From the NCBI RefSeq assembly GCF_023715655.1, contig NZ_JAMBON010000003.1, positions 96,200 to 160,199 on the forward strand: a stretch of 64,000 bases of DNA. The letters run 5' to 3'. The translations under genes were made by a program, and so were the position numbers. Position 1 is the stretch's first letter. Every line of letters begins with the position of its first letter. The DNA is from Oceanobacillus luteolus (GTDB lineage Bacteria > Bacillota > Bacilli > Bacillales > Amphibacillaceae). The notes under the pieces were generated by a model that had not been told where the DNA came from, did not search any database, and saw only the letters and a list, made by a program, of their open reading frames with translations. Below are positions 45,527-53,529 of this stretch, one piece after another.

Positions 45527-46204
45527 ATGAAGAAATATATCAAACTATCATTCATTCTTATCATTACTATATTATTTATTGCTGCATGCAATGGAGATGA
45601 TAAGGTAGATGAGGGAGTAAACGAGGAAGAAAATAGTAATCAGGAAACAAATGAAACTGAAGAAAATGAAACAACTGAAGAAGATGTGATCAATGAAGAA
45701 GACAGCTCGGAGGAAGTAACTGATAATGACGAGTCCGAAGAAGACGGTGATATTTCTTTTGGAAATCATCAGGAGGGTCTACGGATCGGTGATACGGGTA
45801 CGGTTGTAGATAACGATAAGAATAGATATGATGTAACACTTAACTCTGTTACATTTAAAGACAGCGTCGCAGGTTTGGAACCTAATGGAGAAACCTTCGT
45901 CGTTGCTAACATTACCGTTAAAAATACTGGTGATGCCAGTTTTGATGCTGCCAATATGTATAATCCGGGATTCGGTCCTGAGGGAGGACTTCAGACAACG
46001 ATGAATGACATATTTAGGGATGCCGGTGTGGAGCTCGATGAAGAATTATTAGAGGGAGAAATTGCCCCAGGTGAATCAGTAACTGGCGACCATATTTTTG
46101 AAATTGGCGAAGTGAGCGATCAGTACAGATTTATTATTGGTGGAAGTGGACAACAAATTTTAACATATGCGAACTGGGACGTTTTGGAAAGTGATATAGA
46201 GTAA
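45527..46204 (+). CDS. DUF4352-type lipoprotein A of the Tad locus
   Basis: A 225-residue lipoprotein. The lipobox is FIAAC with Cys near 20. A very acidic Glu/Asn/Asp linker (about 25-75) leads to a C-terminal Ig-like domain with RIGDTGTVVDNDKNRYDVTLN and FVVANITVKNTGDASFDA, typical of DUF4352. ATG 45527 is set by TATGGAGG. A related lipoprotein is encoded at 48556, so the pair brackets the large pseudopilin gene. In a cell without an outer membrane, membrane-tethered lipoproteins could hold or guide the pilus; this is inference. Confidence 0.8.
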   Translation: MKKYIKLSFILIITILFIAACNGDDKVDEGVNEEENSNQETNETEENETTEEDVINEEDSSEEVTDNDESEEDGDISFGNHQEGLRIGDTGTVVDNDKNRYDVTLNSVTFKDSVAGLEPNGETFVVANITVKNTGDASFDAANMYNPGFGPEGGLQTTMNDIFRDAGVELDEELLEGEIAPGESVTGDHIFEIGEVSDQYRFIIGGSGQQILTYANWDVLESDIE

Positions 46205-46260
46205 CCTGCTAATTAACTCCTATCAGCAGAAAATCAAGACCTCTTCTAGGAGGAGAACGA

Positions 46261-48540
46261 ATGAAAAAGTTTTTTAAACGTCTTCTATATGGAGAAAAAG
46301 GTGCGGTTTCTGTATTTGCCATACTTATCATCGTGCCGATTTTCCTGCTTAACGCCTTATTTATTGATACGATACGCATTGTCACTGCGGAGCGACAGAT
46401 GGAAAATGCAATCGATACCGCACTTCGTTCAACGATGGCAGAGTTCAACGAAAAATTGGCTGCGAAAGGCTTGTTTGGATATAGCGGAAGTCAAGCCGAA
46501 GCCCAAGCAGACTTCCAGCATTATCTAGATGCGCAATTTTACGACGCAGGAGAACTAAGCGGTGTATTTACGATGGTACAGCCGAATATACAAAGCGGCT
46601 CAGCTACAGCTTCATTTGATACAGATCGTAACCTGGTTGATTTAGAAGTTTTTGAGCATCAGATCTTAGAAAGTATGAAGTATCAGGCACCAGCCCAAAT
46701 CGGGCAGGAAATCTTCGACTTTGTCAGAAACTCCGGCTTTGATAGTGTAACGGAAGATGGAGTTGAAAGTGTTGAAGAATTAATTGAATCGTATAAAGAA
46801 CTGTTTGAATTAGCTAAAAAGCGCAATGAGAAAATTGATGCGGCACGAGCCGATATTGAGAAGTACATTAATATGCTAAGTGAAGATGGCGGATTATTCA
46901 CTATTCTAGGTCCACCTAATCCATCTTTACCTGAAGCAATACCGGACAGACTACTAAATATGGAAGAGTTAATCTATTATAATGAACGTTATCATGAGCT
47001 GCTGGAGCAAGAAGAGGCAGCGGATGAGGTTAATGATAGCGATGAGGAGAGCGAAGAAGAAGAGGAAGAAAGTGAAGAAGAAAGAGAAGCAAGACAGCAG
47101 GAAATTGAAAACTATGAGAATGCCCTTAGTGAGGGAAGGGACAATCACTTAGGAGCATTTAACCAGTTCCACTCAACTTTAAAATCAGATATCTATACTT
47201 TGCTATTTGGAATGGGATCTTTTGAAGGGTCACCAGATAATTATGGTCCAAACTCTGCAATGGACTATAATGACCAAATGGCAAGAATTATGGACAATAT
47301 AAACTTTGATAATATTGAGGTCGATGAAGAGTCTCGCAGTGAAATTGAAAAGCTGGAGAAGATGATTCTTGAAGAAGACTTCTTCCTGGACATCTATAAT
47401 CATATTGAAATATTGGCCGAGCAATTCAATCCAGATAAGCGTATGAGTTTAGAGGAAGCACTTGCAGGCGGTTACGCTTCAAAGACAGTTGTCCAACTTG
47501 TAGATGGTTTTTATAAAACGATTAAGGATCATGTGAATGCCGCTACTAATATAAAAAATGAGCTAAGACAGCGATATATAATTTATCGGGATAATGATGC
47601 ACAAATACTCCAGGATCATTTAAATGCCTATGAGGATTCCAAAGAATTACTGGAAGAACAAGATGGTCTGGAGGAGAAAGAAGAAGAAGCAGATGATGCT
47701 TTCTCTGACCTGTGGGATTTACTGAGCGGTCTTGAAAACTTGGCTGGAGATCAAGACGTATACGATGAATTAGCAGGATATATTGCCGATTATGATGCTG
47801 TCAATGGTGATTTGGATGATGAAGATCCGGGAAGACTGGAATTTATAAGAAATGCATTTGAAAGATTTGGACACTTTATTGAATTTATGACCGGGTTTCC
47901 TGATTCGTTTCGAAATCAGCTCTATGTAAATGAATATATTATGGCAAACTATGGTACAAGTGCCCCATATAATTTAGAACCGGAATTAGGTGCATTTTTA
48001 TATGAAACGAAGCAGGCACAATTTATTACTTACGGTTATACTACAGCTGGTGCCAATTACTTGGCATTTATTAGAGATATTGCAATGTTGTTGTTTGTTG
48101 TAAAGTTGATCGACCTCATCATTTTTGAAGGAGGCTATGCTGGCCCTTTAGGGGTTTTAAGAGCAATTGTTCTGGCTTTTAGCGAAACGGTTACTGGTCT
48201 TATTGATTTGACAACAGGAAATAACGTATACAGGTGGAAACCATTAAAAATATCTCCACGATTCAATATGACGATGCCCACATTTATGCGTTTCTTTATG
48301 ATTGTAAGATCGTTAGGTGGAGAAGGCTACAATAATGACAAAATGCGGCGGTTACAGGCAGCTATTACAGAAGATACAGGTGTCCGGCTTGATGAAAATC
48401 CTTCCTATATTAAGGCGACAGTCACTGCTGAGGTGGATTTATTATTCATCCCAGCATTAACGCATCTTATACCGAATGAAAGTGGTCAATTGTCAGGGAA
48501 TACGTACAGCATAGAGAAAACAAAAGTTTATTCATACTAG
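46261..48540 (+). CDS. Large TadG-like pseudopilin
   Basis: A 759-residue envelope protein, far longer than the other pseudopilins. It has a basic leader ending GEKG, a pilin-type hydrophobic segment right after (AVSVFAILIIVPIFLLNALFI), but Phe instead of Glu at +5, as in TadG-type proteins. A helical acidic hinge (about 255-285, runs of Glu) and coiled regions (to about 520) follow. A second hydrophobic block (about 610-660) comes before the C-terminal domain. GGAGGAG precedes the ATG. It may be a pilus base or tip protein. Confidence 0.72.
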   Translation: MKKFFKRLLYGEKGAVSVFAILIIVPIFLLNALFIDTIRIVTAERQMENAIDTALRSTMAEFNEKLAAKGLFGYSGSQAEAQADFQHYLDAQFYDAGELSGVFTMVQPNIQSGSATASFDTDRNLVDLEVFEHQILESMKYQAPAQIGQEIFDFVRNSGFDSVTEDGVESVEELIESYKELFELAKKRNEKIDAARADIEKYINMLSEDGGLFTILGPPNPSLPEAIPDRLLNMEELIYYNERYHELLEQEEAADEVNDSDEESEEEEEESEEEREARQQEIENYENALSEGRDNHLGAFNQFHSTLKSDIYTLLFGMGSFEGSPDNYGPNSAMDYNDQMARIMDNINFDNIEVDEESRSEIEKLEKMILEEDFFLDIYNHIEILAEQFNPDKRMSLEEALAGGYASKTVVQLVDGFYKTIKDHVNAATNIKNELRQRYIIYRDNDAQILQDHLNAYEDSKELLEEQDGLEEKEEEADDAFSDLWDLLSGLENLAGDQDVYDELAGYIADYDAVNGDLDDEDPGRLEFIRNAFERFGHFIEFMTGFPDSFRNQLYVNEYIMANYGTSAPYNLEPELGAFLYETKQAQFITYGYTTAGANYLAFIRDIAMLLFVVKLIDLIIFEGGYAGPLGVLRAIVLAFSETVTGLIDLTTGNNVYRWKPLKISPRFNMTMPTFMRFFMIVRSLGGEGYNNDKMRRLQAAITEDTGVRLDENPSYIKATVTAEVDLLFIPALTHLIPNESGQLSGNTYSIEKTKVYSY

Positions 48541-48555
48541 GAGGAATGTTGACAG

Positions 48556-49158
48556 ATGAAAAAAATACTAATGATCTTATTAGCAAGTACCCTGTTTATT
48601 GCAGCTTGCAGTGGGGATGATTCGGATTCGGAAAACAGTAACGCTGATAATAACAACAATGAACAAACAGAAGAAAACAACGAAAATAATAATGAAAACG
48701 AAACAGCAGATGAACAGAAAGATGTCTATCAGATCGGTGAAACTGCAGTAGCAGAGAGCAGTTCGTATGGTTTTCCATATGAAGTTACAGTAAATGATTT
48801 TCAAGTTACTGCAGATGAGGTAAATGGCTATACGATTGCTGAATTCTTTTCCGAAACATCTGACCCAGGTGAGGATACAAGATTTTCAGTTGTAAATATC
48901 ACGGTGGCAAACACAGGTGATGATGCATTTTCTGTAAATGATACAATGACTCCTTCATTAATTGGTGACTTCACAAATGAACGTCCGGAAAGGGATGCAA
49001 TGCCAGAATTTAATGAAGAGATTCAACCTGGTGAAGAAATGACAGCTGATCTTATTTTCATTACAAGTAGAATTTTAGATGAAGACGGAATGGTCGAACT
49101 ATATTTCAACACCCACGATTCTGACCTTGAATTCAGATTTGAATTACCTATACCTTAA
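48556..49158 (+). CDS. DUF4352-type lipoprotein B of the Tad locus
   Basis: A 200-residue lipoprotein: lipobox FIAAC (Cys near 18), a long Asn/Glu linker (about 22-60) and a DUF4352-like domain (FSVVNITVANTGDDAFSVND). It shares layout and domain with the lipoprotein at 45527 but differs enough to be an old duplication. GGAGGAATG precedes the ATG by about eight bases, 15 bases after the TadG-like gene. Confidence 0.8.
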   Translation: MKKILMILLASTLFIAACSGDDSDSENSNADNNNNEQTEENNENNNENETADEQKDVYQIGETAVAESSSYGFPYEVTVNDFQVTADEVNGYTIAEFFSETSDPGEDTRFSVVNITVANTGDDAFSVNDTMTPSLIGDFTNERPERDAMPEFNEEIQPGEEMTADLIFITSRILDEDGMVELYFNTHDSDLEFRFELPIP

Positions 49159-49246
49159 GAGAACCATTGTTCTAAGAGTATGCTGTCTATATGAGGCAGC
49201 ATATTCCTCTGATTAACGTCTAAGAAAGAAGGCGGGTTGAATACCA

Positions 49247-49831
49247 TTGAACTTAAGAAAAGAAGATGGAAGCATCACTCTTGAAGCCTCTTTGCTTATC
49301 CCTATTTTATTACTGTTTTTCCTTGCGTTAATGTCATTTGTGAAAATAGCTATTGCAGAGATGGCACTCCAGGAATCAGTAAATGAAACTGGTCAAACCA
49401 TTGCACACTATTCATTTCTTGCTCTCGTTATTGAAGGGGCGATTATGGATGGAACGGAAGGATTTATTGATGATTTAACGGAGGAACAGAAAAACAGGTT
49501 CGAGAACAATGTAATTGCGGAACACTTACTGGATGCGTTAAGTGAAGAAATTAAAAATGCTATCCCTACAACAGGAGCCTTGCTTAATAGTTATGTTGCA
49601 GAATCAGTCTACGAAGCTGCTGTCAGAGATAAATACGAAAAGAAAGTAGGTAGTTCAGACTTTTTCAATGCCAGCGGCATCACCGTTACTGACCATAATT
49701 TTCCTCAGACCCGCGGGGATTCAGATGTCGTCATTGAAGTTGAAAATGAACTGCGTCTAGTATTTCCATTCTTTGAGAGAGATATAAAAATCAAGAAGAA
49801 AACAGTCGAACGCGCTTGGGCTGGAGGCTGA
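49247..49831 (+). CDS. TadE/TadF-like pseudopilin
   Basis: A 194-residue minor pilin with a very short leader (MNLRKEDG), cleavage Gly8/Ser9, Glu at +5 (SITLE), a hydrophobic helix to about residue 33 and an extracytoplasmic helix-rich domain. It has a C-terminal strand ending RAWAGG. The start is TTG 49247 after GAAGGCGGG, since no in-frame ATG precedes the pilin motif. It lies just before the prepilin peptidase gene. Confidence 0.8.
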   Translation: MNLRKEDGSITLEASLLIPILLLFFLALMSFVKIAIAEMALQESVNETGQTIAHYSFLALVIEGAIMDGTEGFIDDLTEEQKNRFENNVIAEHLLDALSEEIKNAIPTTGALLNSYVAESVYEAAVRDKYEKKVGSSDFFNASGITVTDHNFPQTRGDSDVVIEVENELRLVFPFFERDIKIKKKTVERAWAGG

Positions 49832-49854
49832 TAATAAAATAAAAGGAGAAAGAC

Positions 49855-50373
49855 ATGCTCTACCACTTTATTATATTGTTCATATTTCTAATCTTTGCTT
49901 CCTATTATGATATGAGATACCAGCGGCTGCCAAATTGGCTGAACGTAACCGGGATGTTGGTCGGAATGGCTTATCACCTGGTTGTTTATCAAATCGATGG
50001 ATTTCTGAATTCTGTACTAGGATTGCTCGTTGCAGGGGGTATTATGCTCGTTCTTTATATCTTTAAGGCGCTCGGAGCAGGTGATGTGAAACTGTTTGCG
50101 GCGATCGGAGCTATTACAGGTATTTTATTTTCATTATATGCAATCATGTATACGATTATTTTTGCCGGGATTATCGGACTTATTGTTTTATTATTTACAA
50201 AAACATTTTTGGTTAATATCACGTTAGCACTCTTACATATCAAAGAATCAATGAAAAAGAAATCACTGACCCCGTTGGATGAATTTAAAAACAACATATC
50301 TAATAAATTTCCGTTCATGTATGCTGTTATTCCAGGTGTACTCACAGCATTTTACTATATGTATCTCGTATAA
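49855..50373 (+). CDS. tadV: Prepilin peptidase (TadV/CpaA type)
   Basis: A membrane aspartic protease of 172 residues, family A24, which removes the leaders of the Flp pilin and pseudopilins of this operon. The catalytic Asps are D19 (YYDMRYQRLPNWL) and D77 (GAGDVKLFAAIG). There are about six hydrophobic segments and, as in other TadV/CpaA enzymes, no N-methylating domain. AAAGGAGA precedes the ATG. It marks the end of the pilus part of the operon. Confidence 0.92.
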   Translation: MLYHFIILFIFLIFASYYDMRYQRLPNWLNVTGMLVGMAYHLVVYQIDGFLNSVLGLLVAGGIMLVLYIFKALGAGDVKLFAAIGAITGILFSLYAIMYTIIFAGIIGLIVLLFTKTFLVNITLALLHIKESMKKKSLTPLDEFKNNISNKFPFMYAVIPGVLTAFYYMYLV

Positions 50374-50385
50374 GGAGGAATGAAA

Positions 50386-51837
50386 ATGGCTAATCAATTA
50401 GATGATTATTGGATTGAATATATCGAATCGAACGGTACATACATTAAAATGAAAAAGTCGCAATCTGAAGGATTTCAGCAGGAAGACTTTCAGGAGCTTC
50501 AAGTAAAAATGATCCAGTCCAATTATATACCGCGACTAGTACCAATGACATTTGAAGATGTAAACAATGAGGTATCCGTTTATTATAAGATTGAAGGTTT
50601 ACGAGGACTTCGGTCCATATCGAAGGAGCGCCCCCCTTCGATGCAGGAATACTATTCTTTATTCATCAATCTGGTTCAAGCATTACAGGATTCAAACAAC
50701 ACGATGCTGAATGATAACCATTTTGTTTTAAATGAAGAGAATATTTACATTGGTAAAGGTTATCACGATGTATATCTTATGTATGTGCCGATTAAACAGA
50801 ATAACAGCCGTATTTCGGTTAATGAAAGTTTGAAGAAGCTATTATTGAATATGGCGAGTGAAGTTAGAGGATTAAATGGTACGCAATTCAAAATGATTCT
50901 CAATTATTTAAAAGACCCCGGTTTCAGTCTCCGAGGTATAAAACAATTATTAAGTAAACTGCAGGATAAACAGCAGGAAGAAATGCCAGTAAACAGAAGT
51001 CAGTCAGAAGATGATAGTAACCAGGAAGAGTATAAAATAAAAAAGGTGAGAAGCCTTCCACCATTAAGCAGTAAAATTAAACTATATTCGATTCTGTTTG
51101 GATTTCTTGCGATCGCTGTTATCTGGAAGTTTTACACGGATTCTCCGAGTACGGTGATGTTGATTACATCGATTATTCTGTCCCTGCTTGTCATTGCTGC
51201 TGTAGTAGTCTACTGGTTTATCTGGCGCCCGGGTGTAGAGCCGATTATTACTGAAAAAGAAGTAAAGGTGAAGAGTAAGCAATTTAAACAACCCGTACAA
51301 TCAAAGACAGAAGAAAATACGGAAACAGATCACTTCGGATTAGGTACAGAGGAGCAAGACGGTTATCAGTTTACGGAAGCAGACTATAACTTACCTCAGC
51401 GAGAAATTGCGATGAGTACAGAAACAGCGGTTGAAAATAAGGTTCGCGTGGATCAGCCCCAAAATCCAACTTATGATGAAACGATGCTGCTCGATGCTTC
51501 AGAAATGATACCTCAAGCAAATAAACCAAAAGTACAAAACTTTTTAATTACAAATCGGGATGGTTCAGAAGAGAGAATTGAGCTAAATAGCGATAACTTT
51601 ATTATCGGAAGAGCAGAGAAGGGTACGGATTTTGTAGAAAATGGTGTTGGTGTGTCTCGAATGCATGTCGAATTCATCAGGTTGTCTGATACGTATGGTC
51701 TGAAGGATTTAGGTGCCAAAAACGGGACCTATGTTAATCAGGAAAAAGTCATACCTTATAAAATTCATGAATTGGAAGATGAAGATGATATACAAATCGG
51801 AAAAACAGTCTATACATACAGGGTCGTCTATGAATAA
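50386..51837 (+). CDS. Membrane FHA-domain protein with DUF6382-like N-terminus
   Basis: A 483-residue protein in three parts. Residues ~1-190 form a cytoplasmic domain resembling the DUF6382 region found in FHA proteins. Two adjacent membrane helices lie at about 225-275. A linker leads to a C-terminal FHA domain (about 400-480) with the conserved GRAEKGTDF, SRMHVEF and KNGTYVN motifs that bind phosphothreonine. ATG 50386 is favoured, seven bases from AAGGAGG. It overlaps the phosphatase gene by eight bases. With kinase and phosphatase next door it is the likely phospho-dependent receptor. Confidence 0.85.
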   Translation: MANQLDDYWIEYIESNGTYIKMKKSQSEGFQQEDFQELQVKMIQSNYIPRLVPMTFEDVNNEVSVYYKIEGLRGLRSISKERPPSMQEYYSLFINLVQALQDSNNTMLNDNHFVLNEENIYIGKGYHDVYLMYVPIKQNNSRISVNESLKKLLLNMASEVRGLNGTQFKMILNYLKDPGFSLRGIKQLLSKLQDKQQEEMPVNRSQSEDDSNQEEYKIKKVRSLPPLSSKIKLYSILFGFLAIAVIWKFYTDSPSTVMLITSIILSLLVIAAVVVYWFIWRPGVEPIITEKEVKVKSKQFKQPVQSKTEENTETDHFGLGTEEQDGYQFTEADYNLPQREIAMSTETAVENKVRVDQPQNPTYDETMLLDASEMIPQANKPKVQNFLITNRDGSEERIELNSDNFIIGRAEKGTDFVENGVGVSRMHVEFIRLSDTYGLKDLGAKNGTYVNQEKVIPYKIHELEDEDDIQIGKTVYTYRVVYE

Positions 51838-52693
51838 TACATTGGAGAGCAAAGGACTGTTTGCTGGGAAGGTAAGTGTTAAGCCTGATTCAAAAAAAGT
51901 GAATGAGGATTATCTTACTTACTCCAGCGCTTTGATTCAACCTGATGAGGAAGTGCATATTGCCATCATTGCAGATGGAATGGGCGGCTATTCAGCAGGT
52001 GATGCAGCAAGTTATTACGCAGTCAATTTCATTTTGAAATGGTGGAAAAGTACCGTTTGGACACATCAGTCAGCAGAAAGTTTTATGAATGAATGCGAGA
52101 CAAGCATCATTGATGCATTTCATGAAATCAATCATGATCTCATTGAATTCGGCAGACTTGAAAATAAGAAAATCGGCACGACATTAAGTGTCATTTTATA
52201 TGCAGAAAACAGATATTATATTTGTCATATTGGCGATACAAGAATTTACCGTTTTCGGGAACGTGTGCTGGAAAAAGAGAACCCTAGCGACGATACCATT
52301 GATCTGAATCAGGAAAAGTCACTCATTCAATTAACGGAAGATCATTCATGGGCCAACGAACAGTTAAAGTATGGTCATATGGAAGTTGAAGAAGCAAGAG
52401 CACATGAGAAAGCGAATTATCTTACGCAATGTCTTGGTGTAGAAGGAGAGATCCAGCCTTTTACAGCCTCTGGTTCATTTACCTATGCTGATTATTTCTT
52501 ATTAAGCACAGATGGATTTCATGACTTATTTTCGGCTGATTTATTAAGAGAAGAATGGTGTAAGCATGTAGAGGAAGGAACAAGTATGCAGGGGGTCTGT
52601 GACCATTTTTATGGAATGATAAAAGCGTCGCAATTTCAAGATGATGCTTCTTTGATTGCTGTGAATATCGGTAAAAGAGCTGATGACCAATGA
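51830..52693 (+). CDS. PP2C-family Ser/Thr protein phosphatase
   Basis: A soluble PPM-type phosphatase of 287 residues. Metal-binding motifs are complete: NEDY (Asp27), IADGMGG (Asp49), HIGDTRIYRFRE, LSTDGFHD and the late QDDASLI. It would reverse phosphorylation by the kinase encoded next. ATG 51830 lies inside the last codons of the FHA gene, and its stop shares ATGA with the kinase start, so the three are translationally coupled. The upstream extension of the frame is only a shadow of the FHA gene. Confidence 0.9.
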   Translation: MNNTLESKGLFAGKVSVKPDSKKVNEDYLTYSSALIQPDEEVHIAIIADGMGGYSAGDAASYYAVNFILKWWKSTVWTHQSAESFMNECETSIIDAFHEINHDLIEFGRLENKKIGTTLSVILYAENRYYICHIGDTRIYRFRERVLEKENPSDDTIDLNQEKSLIQLTEDHSWANEQLKYGHMEVEEARAHEKANYLTQCLGVEGEIQPFTASGSFTYADYFLLSTDGFHDLFSADLLREEWCKHVEEGTSMQGVCDHFYGMIKASQFQDDASLIAVNIGKRADDQ

Positions 52694-53514
52694 TATTAGA
52701 GAAAAAGGAATGGATTGATAATAAATACCAGGTGGTAGATTTTTTATCTGAAGGAGGTACATCTTTCGTCTATGAGATAAAAACATCTTCCGAAAGACGG
52801 GCTGTACTGAAAGTAGTGAAACAGCCAACAACCCTTTTTAATGAGCAGATTGACAATGAAGCAAAAATACTTGCTGCTGTACATCATGAAAATGTACCTG
52901 AGCTCTACGATAAAGTAACGATAGCAAAATATCATCACGGTATTATTATGAAAAAAATGCCAGGAAAAAGTTTATCCGAAATAATTGAAGAAGATGGAAG
53001 ACGGTTTATTTGGCGAGAAGTGCTGGAAATAGCAATTCAGCTTGCGAACATCATTCATGCCTTTCATCATCACAGTTCTCCAATTGTCATTAGGGATATA
53101 AAGCCTTCTAATATCTTGTTATGTGAAGAGAACCGAGTACATTTGATTGATTTCGGTGCATCTGTACCAGTGCAGGCTGCCGGGCAGCATAAAGCAATTG
53201 GGACAATCGGTTATGCTGCACCGGAGCAGTTTGAACATGGGGTTGCTGATTTACGTTCCGATTTATTCTCATTGGGAGCTGTGTTGTTTTACATTGTAAG
53301 TGTAGGTGAAAATATCTATACAAGTGATGTCGAAAAAATTGTGGCAAGCAAACTGCCGAAAGCTTTTGCTAAACTTATTATAAAACTGACTGAAACAAAT
53401 TTGGATGAACGCTATCATTCAATTGATCAAGTGCTAAGCAGTTTAATAAAAGTCAGACCAACGTTTATGGAATATATATTCCGCCCAGAAATAGAAATGG
53501 CGGAACGGACATAA
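52690..53514 (+). CDS. Ser/Thr protein kinase, single-domain Hanks type
   Basis: A cytoplasmic kinase of 274 residues without membrane or sensor domain. All key residues are present: Gly loop SEGGTSFVYE (20-29), Lys41 in AVLKVVK, Glu57, catalytic loop IRDIKPSN with Asp136 and Asn141 (Ile for the His of HRD), DFG at 154-156 and APE at 177-179. It lacks the PASTA repeats of PrkC, the usual Bacillaceae kinase. The gene overlaps the PP2C stop by four bases and is 15 bases before the EssB-like gene. Natural partners are the neighbouring FHA and EssB-like proteins. Confidence 0.9.
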   Translation: MILEKKEWIDNKYQVVDFLSEGGTSFVYEIKTSSERRAVLKVVKQPTTLFNEQIDNEAKILAAVHHENVPELYDKVTIAKYHHGIIMKKMPGKSLSEIIEEDGRRFIWREVLEIAIQLANIIHAFHHHSSPIVIRDIKPSNILLCEENRVHLIDFGASVPVQAAGQHKAIGTIGYAAPEQFEHGVADLRSDLFSLGAVLFYIVSVGENIYTSDVEKIVASKLPKAFAKLIIKLTETNLDERYHSIDQVLSSLIKVRPTFMEYIFRPEIEMAERT

Positions 53515-53529
53515 CTTGGAGGTGATCAC

